In this document: positions 6,388 to 13,665 of the stretch, in pieces
How the letters are laid out: each line of letters starts with the position of its first letter
How positions within the stretch are numbered: position 1 is the stretch's first letter
Source of the DNA: Actinomycetes bacterium
GTDB taxonomy: Bacteria; Actinomycetota; Acidimicrobiia; Acidimicrobiales; Microtrichaceae
NCBI GenBank assembly: GCA_023434535.1
Contig: JAEYSR010000135.1
Coordinates: forward strand, 1-21,926
Length of the DNA stretch: 21,926 nucleotides
Direction: 5' to 3'
Position numbers and translations under genes: made by a program
Notes under the pieces: generated by a model
Database searches by the model: none
What the model saw: the letters and a program-made list of their open reading frames with translations, nothing else
Told to the model about the DNA's origin: nothing

Positions 6388-7275
6388 TCAGGCCGGGCCC
6401 GACTGGAAGGTGTAGGTGTGGGTCCCGTCGGCGCCGGAGAACGTCTGGGTGAAGTTCTTGGTGCCGCCCATCGTGTAGAGACCGCCGCCCTGGACGTCCG
6501 GCGGGACGTCGACGAGGGGGATGGAGATCGCCGGGATGGTGGTGGAGCCGAGGACGCCGTCGATGATGCCGGCCAGCGTTCCGGTGGCGCCGATGCCGAC
6601 GTACACGGCACCGCCGAGGACGTCGTCGCACAGGCCCAGGCACGGGATGTTGGACAGGATCAGGTTGAACGGCGTCCCGATGTTGTCGAACAGGGCGTCG
6701 AAGATCATGCCGACGAGGGCGTTGGCGTCACCGGTCGGCAGGGTGCCGGCCGCCAGCGTCGAGTTGAGGGCCGACTTGAAGATGTTGGCGACGGAGTTGG
6801 CGCCTCCGGACAGCGAGTTGATCGTGTCCTCCTCGACGGCCCAGGTGTAGGTGCCGACGATGTCCATCTTGTTGGACGGGTTCAGCGCGTCGAGCACGTC
6901 GAGGGGCTGGATGCCGTTGAAGTCCACCTTGGCCTGCTGGCCGCCGGTGAGCGTCGCGCTGGAGCCCTCGGAGATCGAGGGGAGCGTGGAGCCGGTCGTG
7001 ACCCAGGCCTGGGCGGAGCCGGGCTCGCCGATGCGGACGCGGAACGCCACCTGGAGGATGTACGGCTCGTCGTCGCAGTTGGGGATGGCGACGCACGCTC
7101 CGAACACCCGGACCTCGTCCTGGGCGTCGTTGATGGTGATGCCGGTGCCCTTGAACGACCAGTTGATCGGCGACGGCGGTGCTCCGATGCCGGGGCTGGG
7201 GGCGCAGGCCGCGGCGATGGCGGCGAAGGCCGCCACCAGCCCGACGAGCGCGAAGCGCGTGCGACGAGTGTTCAT
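6388..7275 (-). CDS. Secreted (probable lipoprotein) protein of unknown function
   Basis: 295 aa. A signal peptide is clear: basic start MNTRRTR, a hydrophobic core (FALVGLVAAFAAIAAA) and Cys24, which could be lipidated although the -3 residue is Ala rather than Leu. The mature part is rich in Gly, Ser, Thr, Asn and Asp and looks beta-rich at its start (INWSFKGTGITINDAQDEVRVFG). It has two possible disulfide pairs (ACVAIPNC and IPCLGLC) and ends with alternating TYTFQSG-type strands. I recognise no catalytic motif or family; the general look is that of extracytoplasmic proteins of high-GC Actinobacteria. ATG at 7275 follows a GGGAGGGAC ribosome site. It converges with the first SDR across the terminator and has a long upstream region with repeats and a possible distant promoter. 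Confidence 0.8.
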   Translation of the reverse strand: MNTRRTRFALVGLVAAFAAIAAACAPSPGIGAPPSPINWSFKGTGITINDAQDEVRVFGACVAIPNCDDEPYILQVAFRVRIGEPGSAQAWVTTGSTLPSISEGSSATLTGGQQAKVDFNGIQPLDVLDALNPSNKMDIVGTYTWAVEEDTINSLSGGANSVANIFKSALNSTLAAGTLPTGDANALVGMIFDALFDNIGTPFNLILSNIPCLGLCDDVLGGAVYVGIGATGTLAGIIDGVLGSTTIPAISIPLVDVPPDVQGGGLYTMGGTKNFTQTFSGADGTHTYTFQSGPA

Positions 7276-7363
7276 GAATGTCCCTCCCGGGGAGTGCCCA
7301 GTGTTGTCCCGGTGGGGAAACCTCTCCCGTCGCCCCACGCACCGCCACCAGCCATGGTGACGC

Positions 7364-7384
7364 CGCTCACGGTACCACTGAGCG
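7364..7384 (-). promoter_or_regulatory. Candidate promoter/operator of the lipoprotein gene
   Basis: TACCGT (7374-7369) is a possible -10, about 90 nt before the ATG at 7275. It lies within an inverted repeat with 6-bp arms, CGCTCA (7364-7369) and TGAGCG (7379-7384), suggesting a repressor site over the promoter. Weak evidence. Confidence 0.3.
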
Positions 7385-7413
7385 GGTCCTCAGACCATGG
7401 AAAGTTGAGTGGG

Positions 7414-7430
7414 GTTCACCAGTGTTCACC
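7414..7430. repeat. Direct repeat GTTCACC x2, 10-bp period
   Basis: GTTCACC at 7414-7420 and 7424-7430, separated by AGT. The two units lie on one face of the helix, about 140 bp upstream of the lipoprotein gene. The unit equals the PHO-box unit known from Streptomyces PhoP sites, but those repeat every 11 bp, so the match is only suggestive. Confidence 0.4.
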
Positions 7431-7463
7431 CCGCCGTCGCCGTGCGTTCCGCTCGCCGGTGCC

Positions 7464-7505
7464 CACGGCCCGGAGCGCACGGCCTGGTGAGCACGGCCCG
7501 GACCG
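7464..7505. repeat. Three tandem 14-bp repeats, CACGGCCYGG core
   Basis: CACGGCCCGG, CACGGCCTGG and CACGGCCCGG begin at 7464, 7478 and 7492, exactly 14 bp apart, with variable 4-bp tails. They lie just past the stop codon of the epoxide hydrolase. Too few and too short for a CRISPR array. Confidence 0.55.
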
Positions 7506-7511
7506 CAGGGC

Positions 7512-8666
7512 TCACCGCATCGAGCGGAACGCGGCCCGGACCTCGTCGACGAAGAGCTCCGGCTGCTCGAACGCGGCGAAGTGCCCGCCCCGGTCGAGCT
7601 CGTCGAAGTGGCGGAGATCGGTGAACCTGGACTCGGCCCAGCGGCGCGAGGTCCGGAAGATCTCCTTCGGGAACACCGAGATGGCGCTCGGCACCTCGAT
7701 CGGGGAGAAGTCGATGCTCTTGAACGACTCCCAGTACAGGCGGGCCGACGACGCGGCGGAGTCGGTGAGCCAGTACGCCATCACGTTGTCGAGCAGCTCG
7801 TCGGCCGTCAGGGCGTTGAGGGGGTCGCCGTCGCAGTCGGTCCAGGACCAGAACTTCTCCACGATCCACGCCATCTGCCCGACGGGTGAGTCGGCGAGCG
7901 CGTAGCCCAGCGTCTGGGGTCGGGTCGACTGCTGCGTGGAGTAGCCGCTGTCGGAGTTCATGTAGTGGTCCAGGCCGGCGACCGCCGCGGCCTCGGTCGG
8001 CGTCATCTCCTCGGGCGGCGTCGTGGGGATGACGAGCGGCATGTTCACGTGGATGCCCGCGAGGTGGGTCGTGTGGTGCACCCCGATCGCCATCGTGATC
8101 ATCGACCCCCAGTCGCCGCCCTGGGCGCCGAAGCGGTCGTAGCCGAGCCTCAGCATCAGCTGCTCCCAGGCTGCGGCGATCCGCGGCACGCCCCACCCCG
8201 TGCGGTCGGGCTTGTCCGACCACCCGTAGCCGGGCAGGGACGGGATCACCACGTGGAACGCGTCGGCGGCGTCCCCGCCGTGGGCGACCGGGTCGGTGAG
8301 CGGCCCGATGACCTTCAGGAACTCCACGACCGAGCCGGGCCACCCGTGGCTGAGCACGATCGGCAGCGCATCGTCCTGGGGTGAGCGGACGTGGAGGAAG
8401 TGGATCGCCAGGTCGTCGACCACGGTGCGGAACTGCGGGTGGGCGTTCAGGCGGTCCTGGACCCGGCGCATGTCGTAACCGGACGACCAGTGCAGGGCGA
8501 GCTGCTGGGCGAACCGCAGCGGCATCCCCTGGCTCCACGGCTCGTCGGTGTCGGCGACCGTCTCCTGGTCGGGCCACCGGGCACCGCGGACCCGCGCCAC
8601 GAGGTCGTCGATCTGGGCCTCGGGGACGTCGATGGTGAACGGGACGATCGCATCGGAGTCGGTCAC
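7512..8666 (-). CDS. Epoxide hydrolase (EHN domain plus alpha/beta-hydrolase)
   Basis: 384 aa, microsomal-type epoxide hydrolase that opens epoxides to vicinal diols through a covalent ester. Residues of about 8-115 are the EHN domain (PFTIDVPEAQIDDL, RWPDQET, RVQDRLNAHPQF). The hydrolase core follows, with oxyanion motif HGWPGS at 107-112, PSLPGYGWSDKP from 142, nucleophile Asp185 in GGDWG and general-base His362 in GGHFAAFE. Lid tyrosines are likely in the central region but I did not assign them. The start is GTG at 8666, giving the normal family N-terminus; TACCGT lies 8 nt upstream. The frame stays open upstream to 9455, but that part overlaps the divergent nuclease gene and is a shadow. 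Physiological substrate is unknown; detoxification or lipid/steroid catabolism would fit the neighbourhood. Confidence 0.95.
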   Translation of the reverse strand: MTDSDAIVPFTIDVPEAQIDDLVARVRGARWPDQETVADTDEPWSQGMPLRFAQQLALHWSSGYDMRRVQDRLNAHPQFRTVVDDLAIHFLHVRSPQDDALPIVLSHGWPGSVVEFLKVIGPLTDPVAHGGDAADAFHVVIPSLPGYGWSDKPDRTGWGVPRIAAAWEQLMLRLGYDRFGAQGGDWGSMITMAIGVHHTTHLAGIHVNMPLVIPTTPPEEMTPTEAAAVAGLDHYMNSDSGYSTQQSTRPQTLGYALADSPVGQMAWIVEKFWSWTDCDGDPLNALTADELLDNVMAYWLTDSAASSARLYWESFKSIDFSPIEVPSAISVFPKEIFRTSRRWAESRFTDLRHFDELDRGGHFAAFEQPELFVDEVRAAFRSMR

Positions 8667-8674
8667 GGGCCGGA

Positions 8675-8680
8675 ACGGTA
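8675..8680 (-). promoter_or_regulatory. Candidate -10 of the epoxide hydrolase gene (leaderless)
   Basis: TACCGT fits TANNNT and ends 8 nt before the GTG at 8666, which it helps to choose as start. The divergent nuclease gene starts only 52 bp away, so both promoters share this short gap. Confidence 0.45.
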
Positions 8681-8718
8681 GATCCGGCGACGTCGGTCGC
8701 GCCTGCAAAGCTGCGCGT

Positions 8719-9735
8719 GTGCCGGCTGACGACCACGTCTCGGAGAGGTCGGCGACCGCGCGCGGTCGCTCCCGCCACGTGGGCGAGGTGGCGGTGCGGC
8801 TCGACTCGCTGCTGGCGGCGGTGCCGGGCCCCGGCGGTGGAGGCGGTCCGACGTCGTCCACGGTGGACGAGGACGATCTCGCCCTCGTCCGGTCGGACCT
8901 GGAGTCGGCCGCGGCCAGGGCGGCGGAGCTGGTCGACGGCCACGTCGCCGACGACGGCTCAACGACGAACCTTCCGCTCCGCCTTCCCAAGGCGAGGGTG
9001 ATCGCGCTGGCCGACTGCGAACGCCATGCCGTCGCGTCATCACGCCCGGAGCCCGTCGACGCCTCGGACGACCTCCCTCTGCGACTCCTGGCGGGCCGGG
9101 CGCTCGACGTCTTCGTGGAGCACGAGATCGTCGAGGGGCCGGTCGCGGATCCGTTCGAGGACCTCCTCTCGTGGCTGTCGGCGCGCGGCGAGCTCGACGT
9201 CCGCGACCAGGTGATCGCCGCGGGGGAGCGCCTCCGGCTCGACCCGCTCGCGTCGTCCGCCAGGGCCTGGGCCGGGCTCGATCCGGCCTGGTGGCCCCGG
9301 ACCCAGGCCTCGGCGGCGGTGCACCTGGCCGGTGGTGCGGTCCGCTGCGAGGGCCGCACCGACGTGGAGCTCGGCGGCCCTCTCAGCGGTCGTCCCGGAG
9401 TGGTGGTGGAGGTCAAGCTCGGCAGCTCACGGCACTCCCACCTGGCCGAGGCCACCCACTACGCGCTCCTCGTGGCCCTGCGCGACCGCGTCGCGCCCGC
9501 GGCGGTGGCGCGCTGGTACCCCGGCGGGGCGCTCGCCGAGATGGACGTGACCGCGGACGTGCTGCACTCCGCCGCCCGGCGGCTGGGCGATGCCATCGGC
9601 GCCTGGGCGGAGCTGCAGGTCGGGCGGCCGCCCAGGGAGCGTCCTGGTCCGGCGTGCTCGTGGTGCGCCGACGCCGACGTCTGCCCCAGCGCCGCGCCCC
9701 GGGGCGACGGGACGACCGGGGACGGAGACCTGTGA
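8719..9735 (+). CDS. PD-(D/E)XK nuclease-like protein with AddB/Cas4-type Fe-S cysteines
   Basis: 338 aa. The core carries RecB-family nuclease residues: Asp215 in GRTDVEL, then Glu231 and Lys233 in VVVEVKLG, followed by a helix with HYALLVAL (Tyr248) in the place of the usual Q/Y motif. At the C-terminus CSWCADADVC gives Cys313-x2-Cys316-x5-Cys322; with Cys100 (LADCERH) ahead of the nuclease core this is the C...C-x2-C-x5-C layout of the [4Fe-4S] clamp known in AddB, Cas4 and related nucleases. The first 95 residues are low-complexity and unrecognised; no helicase motifs are present. The start is GTG at 8719, with a weak -10 (AAAGCT, 8707-8712) 6 nt upstream. Its stop overlaps the next start. 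Probably a DNA exonuclease or DNA-end processing enzyme; its partner pathway is unknown. Confidence 0.78.
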   Translation: MPADDHVSERSATARGRSRHVGEVAVRLDSLLAAVPGPGGGGGPTSSTVDEDDLALVRSDLESAAARAAELVDGHVADDGSTTNLPLRLPKARVIALADCERHAVASSRPEPVDASDDLPLRLLAGRALDVFVEHEIVEGPVADPFEDLLSWLSARGELDVRDQVIAAGERLRLDPLASSARAWAGLDPAWWPRTQASAAVHLAGGAVRCEGRTDVELGGPLSGRPGVVVEVKLGSSRHSHLAEATHYALLVALRDRVAPAAVARWYPGGALAEMDVTADVLHSAARRLGDAIGAWAELQVGRPPRERPGPACSWCADADVCPSAAPRGDGTTGDGDL

Positions 9736-10565
9736 CGGCCGACCGCGCCGCGCTCGCCTCGGCGGCCGGAGCCCGCCTGTCGGACCGGCTCGACGAGCTG
9801 CTCGGCGACCGCCTGCGCCGGGAGCAGTCCCGGCCCCGCGACGGCGCCGGTTGGGTCGACGTCTCGGCCCACGACCTCTCGACGGTCTGCCCCTCCAGGT
9901 GGTCGGTGCCGTTCGACGACTTCGTCCCGTCCGCCGTGACCGTCGCCGGGGCCTTCGGCCGGCTCGTGCTCCGCGAGCGGCGCGACGGCGAGCCGGTGGC
10001 CGTGGCCACCGACCGCGTCGCCGAGGCGCTGGGCGACGCCGATCGGGAGTCCGCCTGGTTCGCCGAGTGGTACGACCAGGAGCTGGACCGAGCCGGTCGG
10101 GCCGCGGTCCGGGCTGCGACGACCACGTGGGCAACCGGCGCGTTGGCGGCGGTGGGTGGCCGACAGCTGCAGTGGTCGACCCGGCGTCACAGCTACGACG
10201 TGCCCGGACGGACCGTCCGGCTGCGCACGTCGTGGGACGCGGCCACCGCGGGCGCCCGACCGGAGGTCCTCGTGGTGCTGTTGGGCCGGGCGCCGTCGGA
10301 CCCCGCGCTGGAGCTGGTCGCGGGCTTCAACGCCCTCGTCGACGGCCTGTTCCGGCGACAGGTGCCGGACCGGATCCGGGTCGGCTCGGCGTCGACCGCG
10401 TCGAGCACCGCCGTGCCGGTCACGGGCCGCCTGCTGGAGACGTCGGTCGACGCCGTCGTCCAGCTCGTGCGGTGGCGCGTCGACCGCGACTCGGCGCCGA
10501 CCGTCCCGGGACGCTGGTGTCGAGACTGCCACCTCCTCGACGTCTGCCCCGACGCCGAGGTGTGA
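9732..10565 (+). CDS. Degenerate nuclease-like paralog retaining the Fe-S cysteines
   Basis: 277 aa, starting with a GTG that overlaps the preceding stop (GTGA, 9732-9735), so the two are translationally coupled. The cysteine clamp is kept: Cys53 in VCPSRW (the classic CPxxW/Y start of Cas4/RecB domains) and Cys263-x2-Cys266-x5-Cys272 (CRDCHLLDVC). At the position of the nuclease core, LRTSWDAATA and RPEVLVVLLG preserve Asp169 and Glu178, but Leu180 replaces the catalytic Lys of the E-x-K motif. The frame is intact, so this looks like a maintained non-catalytic subunit rather than decay. By analogy with nuclease/pseudonuclease pairs it may bind DNA and form a heterodimer with the upstream protein; this is inference. 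Converges with the PI-PLC gene. Confidence 0.72.
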   Translation: MTADRAALASAAGARLSDRLDELLGDRLRREQSRPRDGAGWVDVSAHDLSTVCPSRWSVPFDDFVPSAVTVAGAFGRLVLRERRDGEPVAVATDRVAEALGDADRESAWFAEWYDQELDRAGRAAVRAATTTWATGALAAVGGRQLQWSTRRHSYDVPGRTVRLRTSWDAATAGARPEVLVVLLGRAPSDPALELVAGFNALVDGLFRRQVPDRIRVGSASTASSTAVPVTGRLLETSVDAVVQLVRWRVDRDSAPTVPGRWCRDCHLLDVCPDAEV

Positions 10566-10589
10566 CCCCCGTGGTCTGAGGCCGGTGGC

Positions 10590-11777
10590 TCAGGCGGCCG
10601 GCTCGACCGCCGCGGCTGCGGTGCACGTGGCCGGCGTGGTGTTGACCGGGTTGCAGCGCGCCTGGACCCGGGTCGGGAACGACACGACGTAGCCCGATCC
10701 GAACTGCGGCTCGCCGGCCGGGAAGTCGGTGTGGACCATCTGCGCCCCCGAGGACAGCGCCGCGGCGCGGTCGACGCCCGGGCTCACCACGTCCGCATCC
10801 GCACGCGTCCGCACGAGATAGCCCTCGGACACGAGGTCGGCGATCTCGCTGCCGTCGCCGGGATCGTTGACCTTGAGCACCGCGGCGTCGGCCCGATCGA
10901 ACCCGTCGCTGGTGAACAGGGCCCGGCCCGCCAACGACGGGTGGCCGTCGAGGTAGCGCTGGACGACGTCCCCGCCGTTGTCGAGGAACAGGAGGAAGCG
11001 GCCGCGGCTGTCGGCCACCGTCGGCCAGCCGCCGCCGGAGCCCTCGGTGGTCACGGCCGTGCGCAGGTCGACGGCGGTGCCGCGGACGTCGTCGGGCGTG
11101 ATCAGACGCGACCCCAGGACGCTGCGGACGTCGGAGTCCAGCGCGTCGAGCTGAGCGGCGTCGAACGGCTGGATCGGCGTGACATCGAAGGGCGCCGGGA
11201 GGGCGTCCGACTTGAGCTCGAGGTTGATCGTGATCGGCAGGTGGCCCGGGTGGGCGTCGGACCACGCCCGCATCTCCTGCAGGCAGCCCACGAGCGTGGG
11301 GCACGTCGACAGGTAGTCGATCTCCTGGATGTGCAGCACCTTGAAGCCCGGCTGGTCGACACCTGCCGGGTACGGCTGTCCGAGCAGCTGCGCCGCCAGG
11401 GGTGCGCCGAACCGGCCGCCGGTCGGATCCGCGAAGATGTCGAGCTCGAAGCTGCGGATGCCGCTGTCGAGCTGCTGGGTCAGCGGCCGGTGGCCGTAGT
11501 TGAGCTGCGCGGGGTCGAGCCCGGCGCCCGCCAGGTCGGGCACGGCCGCCGACCCCAGCCCGAGTGCGAGCAGCAGACCGGCCGACGGCACGGTCTTGTA
11601 CGAGTTGTGGGTGCCGAGGTACTGCAGCTGGTTCAGCCCGATGGCGTCGTCGCCCGCCGGCACCGTGGGTTCCGGGTCCGTCGGACCCGGGTCGGTGGGC
11701 GGCGACGTGCACGCCGCCGCCATCGCACCGATCACCGCCACCAGGAGGACCCATCGTCCCCGACGCACTGCGCTCAT
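10590..11777 (-). CDS. Secreted lipoprotein, Ca2+-dependent phosphoinositide-type phospholipase C
   Basis: 395 aa. Signal peptide (SAVRRGRWVLLVAVIGAMAAA) with Cys23 as probable lipid site, then a Pro/Thr/Asp-rich linker (24-43) that holds the enzyme away from the membrane. The catalytic barrel shows LGTHNSYK with His57 early on, SFELDIFAD with Glu111 and Asp113 as likely Ca2+ ligands, KVLHIQEIDY with His149, and INLELK further on. These are marks of the Ca2+-dependent PI-PLC family known from Streptomyces (SaPLC1-like), which cleaves phosphodiester headgroups using two histidines. Late strands include FLLFLDN and MVHTDFP. ATG at 11777 follows a GGGGGCC ribosome site. The true substrate (phosphatidylinositol, or another phosphodiester in the envelope) is not known. 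Confidence 0.88.
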   Translation of the reverse strand: MSAVRRGRWVLLVAVIGAMAAACTSPPTDPGPTDPEPTVPAGDDAIGLNQLQYLGTHNSYKTVPSAGLLLALGLGSAAVPDLAGAGLDPAQLNYGHRPLTQQLDSGIRSFELDIFADPTGGRFGAPLAAQLLGQPYPAGVDQPGFKVLHIQEIDYLSTCPTLVGCLQEMRAWSDAHPGHLPITINLELKSDALPAPFDVTPIQPFDAAQLDALDSDVRSVLGSRLITPDDVRGTAVDLRTAVTTEGSGGGWPTVADSRGRFLLFLDNGGDVVQRYLDGHPSLAGRALFTSDGFDRADAAVLKVNDPGDGSEIADLVSEGYLVRTRADADVVSPGVDRAAALSSGAQMVHTDFPAGEPQFGSGYVVSFPTRVQARCNPVNTTPATCTAAAAVEPAA

Positions 11778-11849
11778 CTCGGCCCCCGTTCGCCAGGGAG
11801 ATGGTCGCAGACGAGTTCAGGTGGTGGCAACCGTCACGTCACCCGCCGT

Positions 11850-12320
11850 TCACTCGGCAGGGGGAGGAGAGCCCACCACGTAGATGAGGTCGCCGGTGGC
11901 GACCGTGACGCCCGAGGCGGTGCGCACCTCGACCTCGCAGAACACGACCCGCTTCCCGCGGCGGGTGACCCAGCCCTCGGCGACCAGGTCCTCCTGGCGG
12001 ACGGGCTGGATGTAGCGGACCGACATCTCGATCGTGGAGAACGGGCGGGCGTCGGTGTAGTGGGTGCCGATGGCCGGGACGACGGCCGTGTCGATCAGCG
12101 TGGCGATCGCGCCGCCGTGCATCAGGCCCTGGGCCTGGTTCAGGTCGCTGCGCCACGGCATCCGGAGCCGGGCGTAGTCGCGGCGGAGCTCCTCGACCTG
12201 GATGCCGAGGAGGTTGGGGAACCACTGCTGCTCGCCGGACTCCGACAGGAAGTTGGCCCATCGCTTGGCCACCGACGGCGACAGCAGATCGAAGTCCTCG
12301 GCGCGCCACGTCCTCTTCAT
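11850..12320 (-). CDS. PaaI-type hotdog thioesterase
   Basis: 156 aa, acyl-CoA thioesterase of the hotdog fold, usually a soluble tetramer that hydrolyses aryl- or acyl-CoA to free acid and CoA. The family motif is present: NQAQGLMHGGAIATLIDTA, with His68-Gly69-Gly70 and Asp77 on the central helix, followed by the beta strands STIEMSVRYIQPV, DLVAEGWVTRRGKRVVFCEVEV and VTVATGDLIYVV. The extra N-terminal helix (about 8-32) is common in the longer members. ATG at 12320 is chosen because CAGACT lies 6 nt upstream and the upstream extension is shadow-like. It is divergent from the thiolase, 88 bp apart, which suits a shared role in acyl-CoA turnover. Specific substrate unknown. Confidence 0.9.
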   Translation of the reverse strand: MKRTWRAEDFDLLSPSVAKRWANFLSESGEQQWFPNLLGIQVEELRRDYARLRMPWRSDLNQAQGLMHGGAIATLIDTAVVPAIGTHYTDARPFSTIEMSVRYIQPVRQEDLVAEGWVTRRGKRVVFCEVEVRTASGVTVATGDLIYVVGSPPPAE

Positions 12321-12326
12321 GGAGGG

Positions 12327-12332
12327 AGTCTG
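12327..12332 (-). promoter_or_regulatory. Weak candidate -10 of the thioesterase gene
   Basis: CAGACT keeps the A2 and T6 bases of a -10 hexamer and ends 6 nt before the ATG at 12320, exactly as in front of the gene at 3024. Confidence 0.3.
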
Positions 12333-12408
12333 CCACCCGGATGGGCGCGTCGACCGACTTGCGCCGTACCTTGTGCTCGTCCGCGAGAACGCACCAGGAG
12401 CAGCCGTC

Positions 12409-13557
12409 ATGGCCGAGGCCTACATCATCGACACCGTCCGCACCCCCGTCGGCAAGCGCGGCGGATCCCTGTCGCAGATCCACCCCGCCGACCTGGGCGC
12501 CCACACGCTGAAGGAGCTGGTGAAGCGCACCGGCATCGACGCCGGTGCCGTGGACGACGTCGTCATGGGCTGCCTCGACACGATCGGCTCGCAGGCCGGC
12601 GACGTCGGGCGGACGGCCTGGCTGGCCGCCGGCCTCCCCGAGCACGTGCCGGGCACCACGATCGACCGGCAGTGCGGATCCTCGCAGCAGGCCGTGCACT
12701 TCGCGGCGCAGGGCGTGATGTCGGGGACCCAGGACCTGGTGATCGCCGCGGGCCTGCAGAACATGTCGCGCATCCCGATCAGCGCCGCCATGCTCGTCGC
12801 CGAGCAGTTCGGCGACACCGACCCGTTCTCCGGTTCGACCGGGTGGGTCGAGCGCTACGGCGACCAGGAGGTCAGCCAGTTCCGTGGCGCCGACATGATC
12901 GCCGAGAAGTGGGGGATCTCCCGGGAGGACATGGAGGAGTTCGCCATGGAGTCCCACCGCCGGGCGATCACCGCTCGTGCGGAGGGTCGCTTCGACAACG
13001 AGATCGTCGAGCTGAACGGCCTGACCTTCGACGAGGGACCCCGGGAGCCGAACCCCGAGAAGATCGCCTCGCTGAAGACGCTCCGTGAGGGCGGCCGCAT
13101 CACCGCTGCCGTGGCGTCGCAGATCTCCGACGCGTCCGCTGCGATGCTCGTGGCCTCGGAGCAGGCGGTCAAGGACCACGGCCTGACGCCGCGGGCTCGG
13201 GTGCACCACCTGTCGGTCCTGGCCGACGACCCGCTCTACATGCTCTCCGCTCCGATCCCGGCGACCAAGCGGGCGCTCGAGAAGGCGGGCATGACCCTCG
13301 ACGACATCGACCTCGTCGAGATCAACGAGGCGTTCGCCTCGGTCGTCCTGGCCTGGGCCAAGGAGCTCGACGCGGACCTGTCGAAGGTCAACGTCAACGG
13401 CGGCGCCATCGCACTCGGCCACCCTCTCGGCGCCACCGGCGTCCGCCTCATGACCACCATGCTCAACGAGCTGGAGCGGACCGGCGGCCGCTACGGCCTC
13501 CAGACCATGTGCGAGGGCGGCGGGCAGGCCAACGTGACGATCATCGAGCGCCTCTGA
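12409..13557 (+). CDS. Thiolase (acetyl-CoA C-acyltransferase, FadA type)
   Basis: 382 aa, soluble thiolase that cleaves 3-oxoacyl-CoA with CoA in beta-oxidation, or condenses two acyl-CoAs in reverse. All catalytic parts are present: nucleophile Cys89 in IDRQCGSSQQA, the NEAFA motif in VEINEAFASVV, His338 in GGAIALGHPLGATG and Cys368 in MCEGGGQAN. The loop following the first half (SRIPISAAMLVAEQFGDTDPF) has the form seen in actinobacterial FadA/FadA5-like thiolases, several of which act on steroid side chains; a steroid role here is only a possibility. ATG at 12409 follows AGGAG at 9 nt. It is divergent from the thioesterase. No multifunctional FadB partner is nearby. Confidence 0.96.
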   Translation: MAEAYIIDTVRTPVGKRGGSLSQIHPADLGAHTLKELVKRTGIDAGAVDDVVMGCLDTIGSQAGDVGRTAWLAAGLPEHVPGTTIDRQCGSSQQAVHFAAQGVMSGTQDLVIAAGLQNMSRIPISAAMLVAEQFGDTDPFSGSTGWVERYGDQEVSQFRGADMIAEKWGISREDMEEFAMESHRRAITARAEGRFDNEIVELNGLTFDEGPREPNPEKIASLKTLREGGRITAAVASQISDASAAMLVASEQAVKDHGLTPRARVHHLSVLADDPLYMLSAPIPATKRALEKAGMTLDDIDLVEINEAFASVVLAWAKELDADLSKVNVNGGAIALGHPLGATGVRLMTTMLNELERTGGRYGLQTMCEGGGQANVTIIERL

Positions 13558-13585
13558 GCGCACCGGAGCCCGCTCGACCCCGTTT

Positions 13586-13636
13586 CTGACGAGAAGTCAG
13601 CACCGGAACGGTCGGATCATCTCCGCGGAATCGCGG
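13586..13636. terminator. Two weak hairpins between convergent genes
   Basis: CTGAC-GAGAA-GTCAG (13586-13600) and CCGCG-GAAT-CGCGG (13623-13636) lie in the 108 bp between the thiolase stop and the stop of the convergent gene at 13666. Each has only a 5-bp stem and no T-run, so terminator function is tentative. Confidence 0.3.
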
Positions 13637-13665
13637 TCTCCGGGCGTCGGGCGGGTCGTGGCGGG

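Noticed and set aside
7464..7505. CRISPR-like array
   Set aside because: Repeat units are only about 10 bp with 4-bp gaps; there are no spacers of 30-40 bp.
4861..7905. A very long open frame on the + strand (over 1000 codons)
   Set aside because: It crosses the coiled-coil gene, the first SDR, the lipoprotein gene and part of the epoxide hydrolase in other frames. Its translation is Arg/Gly/Pro/Asp-rich with no motif. Such frames arise from GC-rich third codon positions of real genes.
8667..9455. N-terminal extension of the epoxide hydrolase frame
   Set aside because: The extension is Ser/Arg/Ala-rich and antisense to the nuclease gene; the EHN domain begins normally at the GTG at 8666.
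8719..10565. Naming the nuclease pair as Cas4 or AddAB
   Set aside because: The cysteine layout is similar, but there is no CRISPR array, cas1/cas2 or helicase domain in the window, and both proteins differ in length and flanks.
10731..13088. Long open frame on the + strand opposite the PI-PLC and thioesterase genes
   Set aside because: It runs antisense to two well-supported genes and then overlaps the thiolase out of frame; composition is shadow-like.
11839..13563. Long open frame on the - strand opposite the thiolase
   Set aside because: Antisense to a thiolase with all catalytic residues; no recognisable domain of its own until the in-frame portion beyond, which is also a shadow.
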